Both the position numbers and the translations under genes were made by a program. This document shows, in pieces, positions 23,102 through 33,315 of a stretch of DNA of 64,000 bases. The stretch lies in the NCBI GenBank assembly GCA_015501055.1, contig JADNYV010000002.1, forward strand, positions 186,001-250,000, read 5' to 3'. How positions within the stretch are numbered: position 1 is the first letter of the stretch; every line of letters begins with the position of its first letter. The notes under the pieces are model-generated. The model ran no database searches and was not told the DNA's origin. It was given only the letters and a program-made list of their open reading frames with translations. The stretch comes from Mucidula mucida. Its lineage: Eukaryota; Basidiomycota; Agaricomycetes; Agaricales; Physalacriaceae.

Positions 23102-26100
23102 TTAAGAGCGGTCCTGTACAAAACTCAACGTCCCGAGGGACGACGCAATCAGCTCAAGCACCCGCTCGCTTTCCCTCTGTTGTATCTGCAACATCTTTTC
23201 CATCTCCCCCTGGAGCTCCTCATTTGCGATCAATACCTCCGCATGGATCCGTAAGAAGACATTCTGAAGCGCCTGTACGGCTTCAAAGTCCTTATGCGAC
23301 ACCAAACGTTGCCTGAGCGCGTTGATGAATATCCGGAGGCTCTCCAAGGTGACGAGAGATCGAATTTCCAGATCGAGCGCAGCGGGCGAGAGTGCTTTAG
23401 CTTGGTTGAAGAAGGTCTCGTCTAGAAAACGCATATTCAATGATAAATCGGATGTAAGAATGAGATGCAACCCACAGTCGCTCTCAGGCTGCTCATCTGT
23501 TAGCGTTTTGTAGAACTGGCTCTGTACTTGCGCATTCCCCACGCGCTTTGTGGTTTTTAGGGATTTTGTTTCCTTTTTGTCTTCCTCAACCACAAATCTC
23601 GCGTCGACGCCAGGAAGAGTGGGCAAGAAGAAAGGCGCCTGTTCCGGGGCCTTTGGAGGCTCTTTGGGTTTGTTTCGATGCTGAAACCAACATCAGTGCG
23701 ATTCACAAGTTGGACAAGAGTAATGTCATACCTGAATGACTTCGAGGTTCAGTAGGGTCTGCCAACGTGAACGGGGCAACAACGTGAGCGTTATGAGCTC
23801 TCCATCGAGCTGCGGTGGGGTGATGAACAGGTCCTGTGCCTCTTTGGGAGCAGTCAAGGGTGATAGATCGTCAAGAGCTGTATGGAAATTAGGCAGGGAT
23901 GTATATATGATAGATGCCGTCAACTCACCTTCATCCTCTACAGTCCCTTGCATAGATGGAAGCGTAGTCTCTTCGATAGCATCGTCATTTACGCTATGGA
24001 ATGATACATCGTCATATTGTGCTCGATTTGCCCTGTAAGAACATGAGTACAACGCTTAAAGGAGACAATATACCGTGGCTTACCAAAGGAAGACCCCGAC
24101 ACTGTCGACATGGGACGTCGCCAAAAAGTCATTCGTCGGCGAGAACGCTAGACTGGTAGCCACACTCGGGGTCTTGAAGACATCAATTAAACGTCCCGTG
24201 GGAACGTCGAACGTGCGAATCGACGAATCCAATGAGCTCGCAATCAGCCATCTAGAATCCGGCGAGAACGTCTACGTTCTGGATCAGGTATATGCGTCGC
24301 GGAACGATTGAAACGGCATACTATGTCCAATATTCTACCTCGGAAACCGCCCAGCTCACGAACGACCCGCTTGGTTTCTATATCAATGATTCTTACAATC
24401 ATATCATCACATATTAACGCAAGCAAGCCGTTATCGCGATGTAGCACCAGCGACGTTATAGGCGAGGGCACGGTAATGGTACGTTCCAACTCTGTCGTAT
24501 GGAAATCGAAGAACTACGAAAACATGTTCATCATCAGTTGGAGCTCCTTGAAGTAGCACCTACATTGACAGTGCCGTCCAATGTCGAGGCAATAACAGTC
24601 CTGTTCAGTGCGTCTGAGGCGAGACCCGTTATGCTCCTGATTCTACCCCCGACTTCCCTGTAGCCCCAAATCGCCCCACGGCTTCAGGTGGGCAAGCACC
24701 GACGTCGAAGGTTTTTCGTTTCATCCCGGATTGGAGATTCCACATTAGTATAGAGCCAGTGGAGGAGCCGGCGATACCGAAGTTGCCACAAGCCGTGACA
24801 CAGACACACTGACAAGTTCAATCAATGTGAGTTCGGTCGAGAGCACGAGACAGACCTTGACAGAACCCAATGGTCGTTCTTTCTCCTTCCCTTTCGCTTT
24901 GACGGTATCGGAAGCGAAAACTAATTTGTGTTTGCCGACTTTCTTGCCTAGCATTGTCCAGGAACGTGCAATCGTCTCGTCAGTGTGTGCCGTCAAAATA
25001 TCGTCCCAATCCTTTGCACGGGCGGGGGAGTACGATAAAGAGGTGATCGTCGGGAATTTGAGAGATGTCAATGGTATCGAGAGGGTGGTCGCCTTTTTTG
25101 CCAATGAACCTAAAGTTTAGGGCTTAGTATCCGAGCTACCAAGTGATTACCTGAGTCTGTATTACCTTGCGATAACTCGAATGATCGCGAGTCGCGCACA
25201 ACTGAGGTACACCGTAAACTGCGATCTCGAGAGGCTGTCAAGAGCTGCTTTCCATCTTCTCCATAGTAGCGGATAAGATGCGGGGGTGAGTGGTGTCCCG
25301 ATCTGAATTTCAGTAATCGAGGAGGAGCTGTCGGCGAGTCGAAAAGCCATTGCTATACGCGCCGCGTCAAAAGTATGCGCGTTGAATGGGCGAGAACCAC
25401 TTGCCTTAACACTGTTATCTTCTCCAGAAGTAACCAGTACTGGTTGACCGGGAATCCACTCCAAAGCAGTGATAGCACCGTCGTGAGCTGCGCGCACCAT
25501 GTGCAGGAGGCGTCCGCCAGCATTAAGATCCCATAGTGCGATATGTCCGGCAGAAGAAGCTGATGCGAGAATAGGTTCGCCGTCTGGAAGTTTATGAGAC
25601 GCGCTGCTTGTTGAATGAGAAAAATAGTACCACTGCGGAATCCCAATGCTCTCACTCCTCCGCCGTCCATAAACATGCGCATGAGACGCTCGTCTGCGCG
25701 GATATCATATACTGATATTTCACCAGAGGTGAAACCTATGCCTACGACATCAATGGCGGGTGATTGCGTGAGAGCAGTGATCGCCTGTGTAGAAGTGGGG
25801 TTTGTTGACAGTAACTTTGTCGCGGGGAAGGTGTGTATGAGGGCTCTGATACTCTTTAGACGGTCTATAGATGGGCTAAAAGAGAAAGAATCGTACTTTG
25901 AATGAATGTTCCAGAGTTGCATCGATCCTTGGCTGCTCGTGACCACTACTTTGTTCAAGTAGGTAGCCGGATGTAGGATCGAGGTCGCGGTGAAGGTGGC
26001 GTCGAATTGAATTGTACATTGAAGTTCTAGGGGAAACTTTCAGACCAAGTCCATGCGAGTAGTAAACTGGATACCTCCGGTGTCTGTATCCCATGCAAAC

Positions 26101-26664
26101 AACGGCCTCCGTCTTCGTCAAGGGCGAGAAGTTGAGGTCCAAATATAGTGATGAACGACAGAAAGGTGTCGAAAGGACTAGTTATTCGAAGGATCTTGGG
26201 AATGTTGATTAGAGAGAAACCTGCCATCTTAAAACACACCTCTTTTCCGCGATTGTATTTTATTGCATGGGAGCCACTAGCTGCCCACACAGCGTCTCCA
26301 TCCATGACAAGACATGATATAGGATGCTCAATCTCCGGGCCTATTTACCGTATCAGGGCTCGTTCAATCGCTGCGAGTTGATGCACGTACCGACGAACAA
26401 CAAGGTCATCTTTCCCCCCTCCCACAAGGCCCATGATTTTCCCAAACACGTCAAGATGTGTATCCGCGGTCCCTCGCTTGCTCCCTTGAACGACCGGGTC
26501 TGTAGCACAAATGGGACGTGATTCGTCACGAGTCCCAAAGCCCGAAAAGGCACGAAAAGACGTTGAGGAGCGGGTTTTGATTTCTGCTCAGATGTCGAGA
26601 CATGTTTTCGTATTTTCTTGCGAGGAGGTTGTGCGGATTCCGTATTTGGGTATGTGGCGGCCAT
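23102..26664 (-). CDS. UTP21: U3 snoRNA-associated WD40 protein Utp21 (WDR36)
   Basis: A component of the small-subunit processome (UTP-B) in the nucleolus, needed for 18S rRNA maturation. The start used is the ATG at 26664 (MAATYPNTESAQPPRKKIRKH, a basic nuclear-type N-terminus). Two stacked WD40 propellers follow. Recognisable blades include PRIHILTCLGKSWALWEGGK, VVVTSSQGSMQLWNIHSK, VVGIGFTSGEISVYDIRADERLMRM, GHIALWDLNAGGRLLHMVRAAHDGAI and VLVTSGEDNSVKQWLFD. The C-terminal Utp21 domain runs from GELITLTLLPRSRWQTLLNLE to HKDFEAVQALQNVFLRIHAEVL and ends SLGTLSFVQDRS at a stop at 23102-23104. An ATG three codons upstream is equally possible. About ten introns. Confidence 0.95.
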
Positions 26665-26800
26665 TGCCTGCATATATTGCAGAAAGGATTGATCAGAAAC
26701 TGAAGGGTACTGACCGTGGTCGTTGTTGAGATTGTCAAAATTTCTAAAATCCTGATCGGAGTATTGATTAGCCCCTGTTCAGCCAAATAGCACCTCTCTC
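26665..26800. promoter_or_regulatory. Bidirectional promoter between UTP21 and SRP102
   Basis: 136 bp separate the divergent start codons of two housekeeping genes. No TATA box is evident. Confidence 0.45.
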
Positions 26801-27732
26801 ATGGACCACGATTTACGAGCAACGCTATCTTCGCCTTATGTGCTTATTGGATCTCTTCTAGTAGCCTTGTTTTTGTGTTAGGCGAGTACAGGCACGCGCA
26901 AGTCAACCCGTCTATTAAATCTCAGTAGTTTTCGTTCTCTCGACGCGGAAATCCAAGTCGCAACGAGGCAATGCTCTACTCCTGGTCGGGCCCTCCGACG
27001 CCGGAAAGACATGTATTTTTCATCTGTATGGTCTGCACCTACTCTTGCAACTTTCATCTTGAACGTCGCCCTAGCTTGTATACAACCAGCAACTGCCAGC
27101 CCACACGTCACTCCAGACAAATTCGTCAACATTCAGTCTTCCTGACTCAAAACCACTTGCCATAATAGACGTCCCCGGCCATCCTAGAATTCGCGATCAG
27201 TTTCGGGATCATCTGGCAGATGCAAAAATTGTCGCGTTTGTCGTGGACGCCAGCACTGTCTCGCGCAATGCGGCTGCCGTAGCAGAGTGAGTGACGTTGA
27301 ACATCTAAACCATTGTCATCTAACATGTGCAGGCACCTGCATATCATTATGCACGCGTTTACGAATATACCTCCTTCTCAAACGCTCCCTACGCTATTAA
27401 TTTTGGGCCACAAATGTGACCTGCTAAAAAGCTCACTTTCCACCGACATAACACCAGAGTCTCTTGCCATCAACCGTGTCAGAACGGTCCTTGAGCGCGA
27501 GCTGGAGAAGCGTCGAGCAGCACAGTCCGGAAGTTTAGGCGTTGAAGGATTGGGAGCCGAGGATGAGCGGACGGATATAGGCGGCCTGGAATGTACAGGT
27601 GCATCCTTTTCATTTGATGACTGGGAAGGTGGTGAGGTTGTGTTTGTCGGCACGTCTGTCAAGGCCTCAAAGGACGTCGAAAAGATGGATGGACTGGCAT
27701 CCTTGCGGGAGATGCTACAAGAGACTATGTAG
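26801..27732 (+). CDS. SRP102: Signal recognition particle receptor beta subunit
   Basis: An ER-membrane GTPase that anchors the SRP receptor alpha subunit during co-translational targeting. The ATG at 26801 is followed by a single membrane helix (YVLIGSLLVALFLC). Spliced exons then give G1 GNALLLVGPSDAGKT, a FSLPDSKPLAIIDVPGHPRIRDQF block with the G3 DxxG motif, VAFVVDASTVSRNAAAVAE and G4-like LLILGHKCDLL. The C-terminus (FVGTSVKASKDVEKMDGLASLREML) ends at 27732. The order and length (about 270 residues) are those of fungal SR-beta. Three or four short introns. Confidence 0.94.
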
Positions 27733-27830
27733 GGTATTTTCAGTAATATGAGACACCGTTGAGATATGGAGCCTGCGCAGTAAGTTCACCGAGGCATGGG
27801 TGATTACTGAGATCCACTGGAAGCGGCAAT

Positions 27831-27952
27831 GGTGCACCGAAGAAGAAGAAGAAGAAGAAGGAGAAGGAGAAGTGTACGTACTCTCTTTTCGAACCTCAGT
27901 AATGTATTAACGAGGACACAACAGAAAAGAAATTGCCTATGTGCAATACACT
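27831..27952 (+). pseudogene. Fossil of the 3' end of MRPS33
   Basis: GGTGCACCGAAGAAGAAG followed by a GTACGTACT splice donor, an ACGAGGAC...CAG acceptor and ATGTGCAATACACT aligns, in the opposite orientation, with the last coding exons and 3' flank of mS33 at 37734-37850. Nothing earlier in that gene is matched. It marks the outer end of the left inverted-repeat arm. The lysine-codon run has expanded into a GAA microsatellite. Confidence 0.75.
27839..27872 (+). repeat. GAA trinucleotide microsatellite
   Basis: Seven uninterrupted GAA units are followed by GGAGAA variants. The tract derives from the lysine-rich tail of the MRPS33 fossil. Confidence 0.9.
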
Positions 27953-28135
27953 TTCTTTCCTCTGTGACTCTGAGAAAACGTGGACATTTGGTGTCAGCCC
28001 TTGATTTGGTTTAATTTACGGCTTTCGAGTTTCCCGAAGACACCAATTCCTGTCGCCATTGGTTATGGCATCAGACTTCAGTCTCTTATTAACTCAACTC
28101 TGCCACCGCGACCGCTTCTCAAGAGCCTATCAGAC

Positions 28136-31100
28136 CTATATACCTAGATGAACAAAGGGCCATCGAATCGCTGGAACTTCAGGTCGCCCCCGCATCATGT
28201 TCATACTCTCGTGCAGTGCGCGCGCCGGCTCCATCCTTTATTCAGCAAGTTGTGGTACGTCTCCCCCGCTACTTCAGGTCCATCCTTGTCGTTGATGCTC
28301 CACATAGTCCCAATTGCACTACGAAAGCCTACAAACATCATGGCAGCTGAAAGGCAGAGCGCGTCAAATCAATCGATCTGGACATTTTGGTGTGCTCGCC
28401 TGCAATGTGAATGACCTCCTCCGACACTTTCTTACTCCGGTCGCTGTCTCGCACGCGCTAAGGAATACGAGGTCTGCGTTTGGTAGATTCAACTCCATCA
28501 AGTGCGACAGCTTGAGTTGAGTCCCATTATCCAGCAACAAGGAGCTATCCATTGGTGCATCCACATGTTGCTGCCCGTGGAGCGCAAAGTGCACTATATT
28601 TGCCTTGGGCAGTGCACTAATAATAGAGTTTATTGTGGCGTCCTTTTTTCCCAGCACAGTGATAGGGATCCCTCGCTGACTGGCTATTTCAGCTATCTTT
28701 CGAACTTCAGGCTCAACATTGGGCAGTGGGCTGTGACTGTGAAATGCACTTTGGTAGACGGCTAGAATTGCGGCTGTTCCGGCTGTATCGATTTGCGAAG
28801 AGTCCTCATCGATGTCACATTGAACGGCGGGAGGTAGGATGATACGACATAGTCCATGACGCTGGTAGAAGAGACCCCGCCATCGTCCGGCTGGTATAAT
28901 CCTGCAGCGTGTAACGGAAGCTGCCAGAAAGGACCAGTCGGATACCACCAGAGTCGAGGTGGACAGGAGGATGGCTAAGGATGCAATAAGCCTTTTGCCA
29001 CAGCTAGTAATCTCTCTTATCTCGTCCTTACCTTGATCTGAAGCGCCTTTAGTATCGGCTCTACAATTATCCTCCAAGTATCAGCAAGCACATCCTCGAA
29101 TGGATATTGTGGTGCATCCCCGACTTCATCGATTCGGACCGCAAACCTTGGGGAACCACGGGTAAGGCCTTCGTCCTTCAGTGCGTCGTGCATCTTCAGG
29201 ACAAGAGCATTCAATGTTTCCCGGTCGCATTCTAGCAGTGGGATGTGTAGGATGGTATAAGTCGGGCCATTGATCACCAGGGCATCGCAACGATGAACAC
29301 CAGCAAACAGGACGACGACTGGAGATATGCCTTGGATAACAGCACTCATGAAGGGCCGGCCATCCTGGACAAGCAGAGGTGAACGATCCTGAACGCGATT
29401 CGTCAAACGTCGAATCTCCATGTCCAATCTCCTATGCCTATCATGTAGATTCGGTATCTGTTTCCCCGAGTTGTCTGCCCGCTCTTCCGCCGCCGCCTCC
29501 AGCATTAACTTCAACTGCGCCACATCATTTGCTGACTGATTTCCCCCCTTCAATCTGCGTGCTTGCAGCTGGACAAGTCTTGCCCATACCATGCCTCTTC
29601 CTTTTTCCAGCATCCTGAGCACATCCTCATGTGCGCCTACTTTGAAACAGTGCTCCGCCGCGGCCGAAAGTGCCTCAGACAACGCGAGGTAATTAATGTC
29701 TTCCACTGCGTCGTGAATGCTGAACTTCTCGGAGATTATGTCATAGACACTGTCAAAAGAGAGAAGAAGGGCCTCCAACACATGTACCCCAAACTCCTTC
29801 GCAATGTCAACCATTCTATCAGCGAACGTGAGCCGCCACCAAGAGCCGGCATCTTTATCGGAACAATATTTCTTGCAGATATCGATAGCGCACGATAGGT
29901 AAGAGGAATTGCTAGGTAATAGGCGGTGTTTCATAATGTATGCATCGACTGCATATGCTTCGAAATCCCAGCGGCGGGATGGTGGACACGTTTTTGACGC
30001 CATTTCCGCATAATGAATCGCTTGGTCAAGCACCTCCAGCGGTCTCCCTCCCTCATCGCATTCTTTCTCAGCCTGCACAACGTACAAGTCAGCAATCCGC
30101 CCCAAAATCTGATAATCACACCGCAGGTTCCGCGGGCGTATATCCCAAGCACGATGTGCATACACCAGAGCCCGCTGCAATGCTTCGAGACCGTAGTCGT
30201 CGAAATTATTGATAAGCTGCCCGGAGAATATATAATAAAATGCCCATGCCCATGGATGATCGTCCCGTACAGGCATGAACGCAAGCCACTCCTCTTCGAC
30301 GTCTTGTATGCTACCGGTAAAAGGCTTGAATAAGTTATGTGAGGTCCTGAGACTCTTCCTGCGACAGGCCCCTGCTATGACCCCCATCTGGGCCTTGTGC
30401 TCATCCTCGCTAATTGCACGCTGCAATTTTGTGAATACGAACATTGATGTCATCCCGAACTCTAGTGGATCGGCGAGATGTCGAAGAAATACGCTGGGTC
30501 CGATCTTGCGGGCATAAGACTCGTTGACATTCGCTTCGTTTGGCTGGGTTTCGGCGCGTAAAACGAACAAGCGTTGGCGGAAGATGGAAGTGAGCGCCCA
30601 ACGTTCGGAGTCGTACGGGCCAATTTGTTGAGTAAAGCACCAATATCGGCGAGGGTAGCCGCATCCTGATACCCTGCATCCAGTATGGATCGAAGTTCGT
30701 CGTGGAGAGCATTATAGAGCACGAAATCATCGTTCTGGAATGAGATCGTGTAGCGGACAAGAATGGTGGTGGCGAGGGCCGCCAGCGCCAGCGGGCGTTC
30801 TCGGTGCCCTTTGGGGACGTATGTAAGAGCGAGCGTATCCAATGATACACATTCATCAATGTCTTCTTTAGAAAGACTGAGCTGGTACTGAATGGCCTCG
30901 GATAACGCATTGAGTGTGAGTGCGTAGTCGAGAGCGCCATTCGGCATAGACCGCCCGATAGCGACAGCCTCGCGTAGAATATTTATGGCACTCTCAACAT
31001 GGTTCGATTCCCCGTCATACTCCCATTGAACCAAAAGCGACTGTGCCATGGTACACAGACCTCGAAGACGAGAGCGATCGTCAAATGATAGCTCGAGCGC

Positions 31101-31619
31101 ACGTCTATCAAGTTCGACAACTTCGCGTAAATCGGCCATGCGAGGGAAATGTGTAAAGCGCAGGAAGAGTGCTGTAGACAACGCAGCAATGGACGCGATT
31201 TGAGTTTCGCAAGGGTAAGTGGAGGAGACCGACAGAACGAGCCGTCGAAGCTGGATGGAGGCATTAAGATCGTCGAGTTGGTTATCCAGGTGCCAGCGTG
31301 AATGGAGCGCAGATGCAAGATCAGCTAACACGCCGGAAGTAAGACACTCGGGGGTAGAATACTCGCTGGTTATCGCGGTGTGAAGGTATTCGATCCCTTC
31401 GTCGAGTTCTTGCAGAGAAGAACTCTGAACGGCCCGGGAACACAACGCTTTGCCTAGAAGATGGAAGACTGGTACAAAGAATGCTGGAGAAGCGGATGAC
31501 ACGGCATTCAAACAGCATTGTATGCAGCTGTCCAAGTCGCTGGAACGATTGGTACAGCACCAGGACTCATACTTTTCCTGCGCCGTAGACACGACACCAT
31601 GAATCTCCGAGTCTGACAT
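28136..31619 (-). pseudogene. TPR-CHAT protein, left copy, frameshifted
   Basis: The ATG at 31619 (MSDSEIHGVVSTAQEKYES) opens TPR-like helical repeats (LHSRWHLDNQLDDLNASIQL, LREVVELDRRALEL). A middle helical region with WAWAFYYIF and FEDVLADTWRIIVEPILKAL follows, then a C-terminal CHAT peptidase domain with His motif HFALHG and Cys motif SACETA. Against the right copy it has lost single bases near 30645 (TPR part), 28767 (creating TAG 28762-28764), 28435 (just after the catalytic Cys) and 28235. The donor of the last intron reads GCGAGC instead of GTGAGT. No full-length product is therefore expected. CHAT domains are caspase-like Cys peptidases; fungal TPR-CHAT proteins have no proven substrate. 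Confidence 0.85.
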
Positions 31620-31721
31620 GGAGGCAGTAAACCGGGACAACGGACCATTCGGCGCCTGTTCTGGAGGCACGCATCAGACCCGCCGCCTATGATGCCTGTT
31701 GGTGTCACACTCAGAGTCAAA

Positions 31722-32112
31722 CCAATCTCTACGTCCGTGTATACAAGGTTGGAAAGAAAGATGCGTGGTCTACGCTTCAACCGCTGGCATTTCACATGAC
31801 GCGTAATACACCCAAGCCTATCCCTAACGTGAGTCTTTCTTGAACGCGGAGAAGGCGAGGACCATGCTTGATTATTTAGAAACAGTCATAGGCAAATGAA
31901 CGAATGGAAGTTGCTACCAACTGCGAGCAAAACAAAGTAAAAAAATGCCACCATAAGCGAGAGAACTCCAGATTCTAACGATAGCACCCATTAGATAGTA
32001 GATCGACGTCGTGTCGTGGTCGACCAGAAGAGGCAAGTAGCACGAGGTGACGTACCAACGCACGTCTGGTTCGCACCACCACCTCTGCTTTATTTCTGTT
32101 CACTGGACCATT
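31722..32112. other. Spacer 5' of SAR1, between the inverted arms
   Basis: This must hold the SAR1 promoter. It is unique sequence, not shared by the two arms. An ACGCGT box lies at about 31799-31804. No other gene is visible. Confidence 0.5.
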
Positions 32113-33038
32113 ATGTTCATTATCAACTGGTTCTGGGACGTTCTTGCTCAGCTTGGTACGCTCTAGCGCTCTAGAGCTCGTCGTCCTTTTAACACGTATA
32201 CCCAAGGGCTGTTGCACAAGAACGCCAAAATTCTCTTCTTGGGTCTTGACAATGCGGGTAAAACGGTGCGCAATGGCCTCTTTCTCGTCGACAACTATGC
32301 TGAAGGGACTGCAGACGTTGCTGCACATGCTCAAAAATGACCGACTTGCCACTCTCCAACCCACGCTCCATCCCAGTATGTCCTGTTACGCACGTCTATG
32401 CTCACACGCTCTTAAACTGTCATCCCAGCATCTGAAGAGCTCGCTATTGGCAACGTCAAATTCACTACATACGATCTTGGAGGCCATACACAAGGTCAGC
32501 CACATTGTTTCCCGTCTCCGTTGGCCTATCTCATGCGCCGCAGCTCGTCGTCTCTGGCGCGACTATTTCCCCGAGGTCGACGGAATTGTTTTCCTTGTCG
32601 ACAGCGCCGACTTTGAACGATTCGCAGAGTCCAAGGCCGAGCTCGACGCTCTCCTTGCCATTGAAGAGCTCTCGAAGGTGCCCTTCCTTGTTTTAGGCAA
32701 CAAGATTGACGCTCCGGGAGCGGTCAGTGAAGAAGAGCTGAGGCATCACCTCGGTTTATATCAGACCACCGGGAAGGTGCGCTTCCCCAAAGTCTGTCCC
32801 GACCTCGATTTAACAGTCATTCCTGTTTGTAGGGCAAGGTTCCTCTTACTGACATCAGGCCGGTGGAAATATTCATGTGTTCGGTTGTCCAAAGACAGGG
32901 CTACGGAGAAGGTATGTTCCCGTCGATGATGGCCTGGAATTCATTGGACTGACCTCTCGGCAGGCTTCCGGTGGATCTCGCAATACGTGGGTAATAGCCC
33001 ATGCCTCTCTAAACTTACTAACCTAGCTCCAGATCTAA
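32113..33038 (+). CDS. SAR1: SAR1 small GTPase (COPII coat initiator)
   Basis: The ATG at 32113 gives [15 protein letters not shown], the hydrophobic amphipathic N-terminus that inserts into ER membrane. Spliced exons give G1 [12 protein letters not shown], switch [15 protein letters not shown]3 TTYDLGGH, then [21 protein letters not shown]4 [11 protein letters not shown] and [20 protein letters not shown]. The last intron (GTGGGTAAT...CTCCAG) joins ISQY to ATC TAA at 33033-33038, restoring the canonical QYI end. It recruits Sec23/24 to ER exit sites and is essential in other fungi. Six introns. It sits alone in the spacer of the inverted TPR-CHAT duplication. Confidence 0.96.
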
Positions 33039-33315
33039 ACGGTGTTCTTTGTCCAATGGTTGATATCGTTAGAATTTGGAGTACTCTGGCTTATGGTCGC
33101 ATTTTTCCTTTTACCTTACTCGCCGTCATGTAACCTGGCTTTGGTAGCAATTACCTTTCGTTCCTCTGTTAGGTATGACTGTTGTCTATATAATCAGCAT
33201 CTGGTCCTGGCCTTCTCTGCAAGTTTGACTCTGAGTGTGACACCAACGGGCAACAGGGCGGCGGGTGCCTGCAGAACAGGCGCCGTCCGTTTGCACCGGT
33301 TTACACCTGCATTCA

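Larger units (their letters stand above)
27821..31721 (-). repeat. Left arm of large inverted repeat (TPR-CHAT plus MRPS33 tail)
   Basis: About 3.9 kb that matches 33224-37850 in reverse complement, once the 772-bp MITE of the right arm is set aside. The inner boundary is abrupt at TTTGACTC (31714-31721 here, from 33224 on the right). The outer boundary lies inside the mS33 coding region. The spacer of 1502 bp contains SAR1. Confidence 0.9.

Noticed and set aside
27829..28014. Arg-rich small protein from the GAA run
   Set aside because: The frame reads the microsatellite and the MRPS33 fossil out of phase; no support as a gene.
28502..28765. Plus-strand frame over the left CHAT domain (and its mirror at 36958-37221)
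   Set aside because: Antisense shadow of the CHAT domain; conserved only because the arms are conserved.
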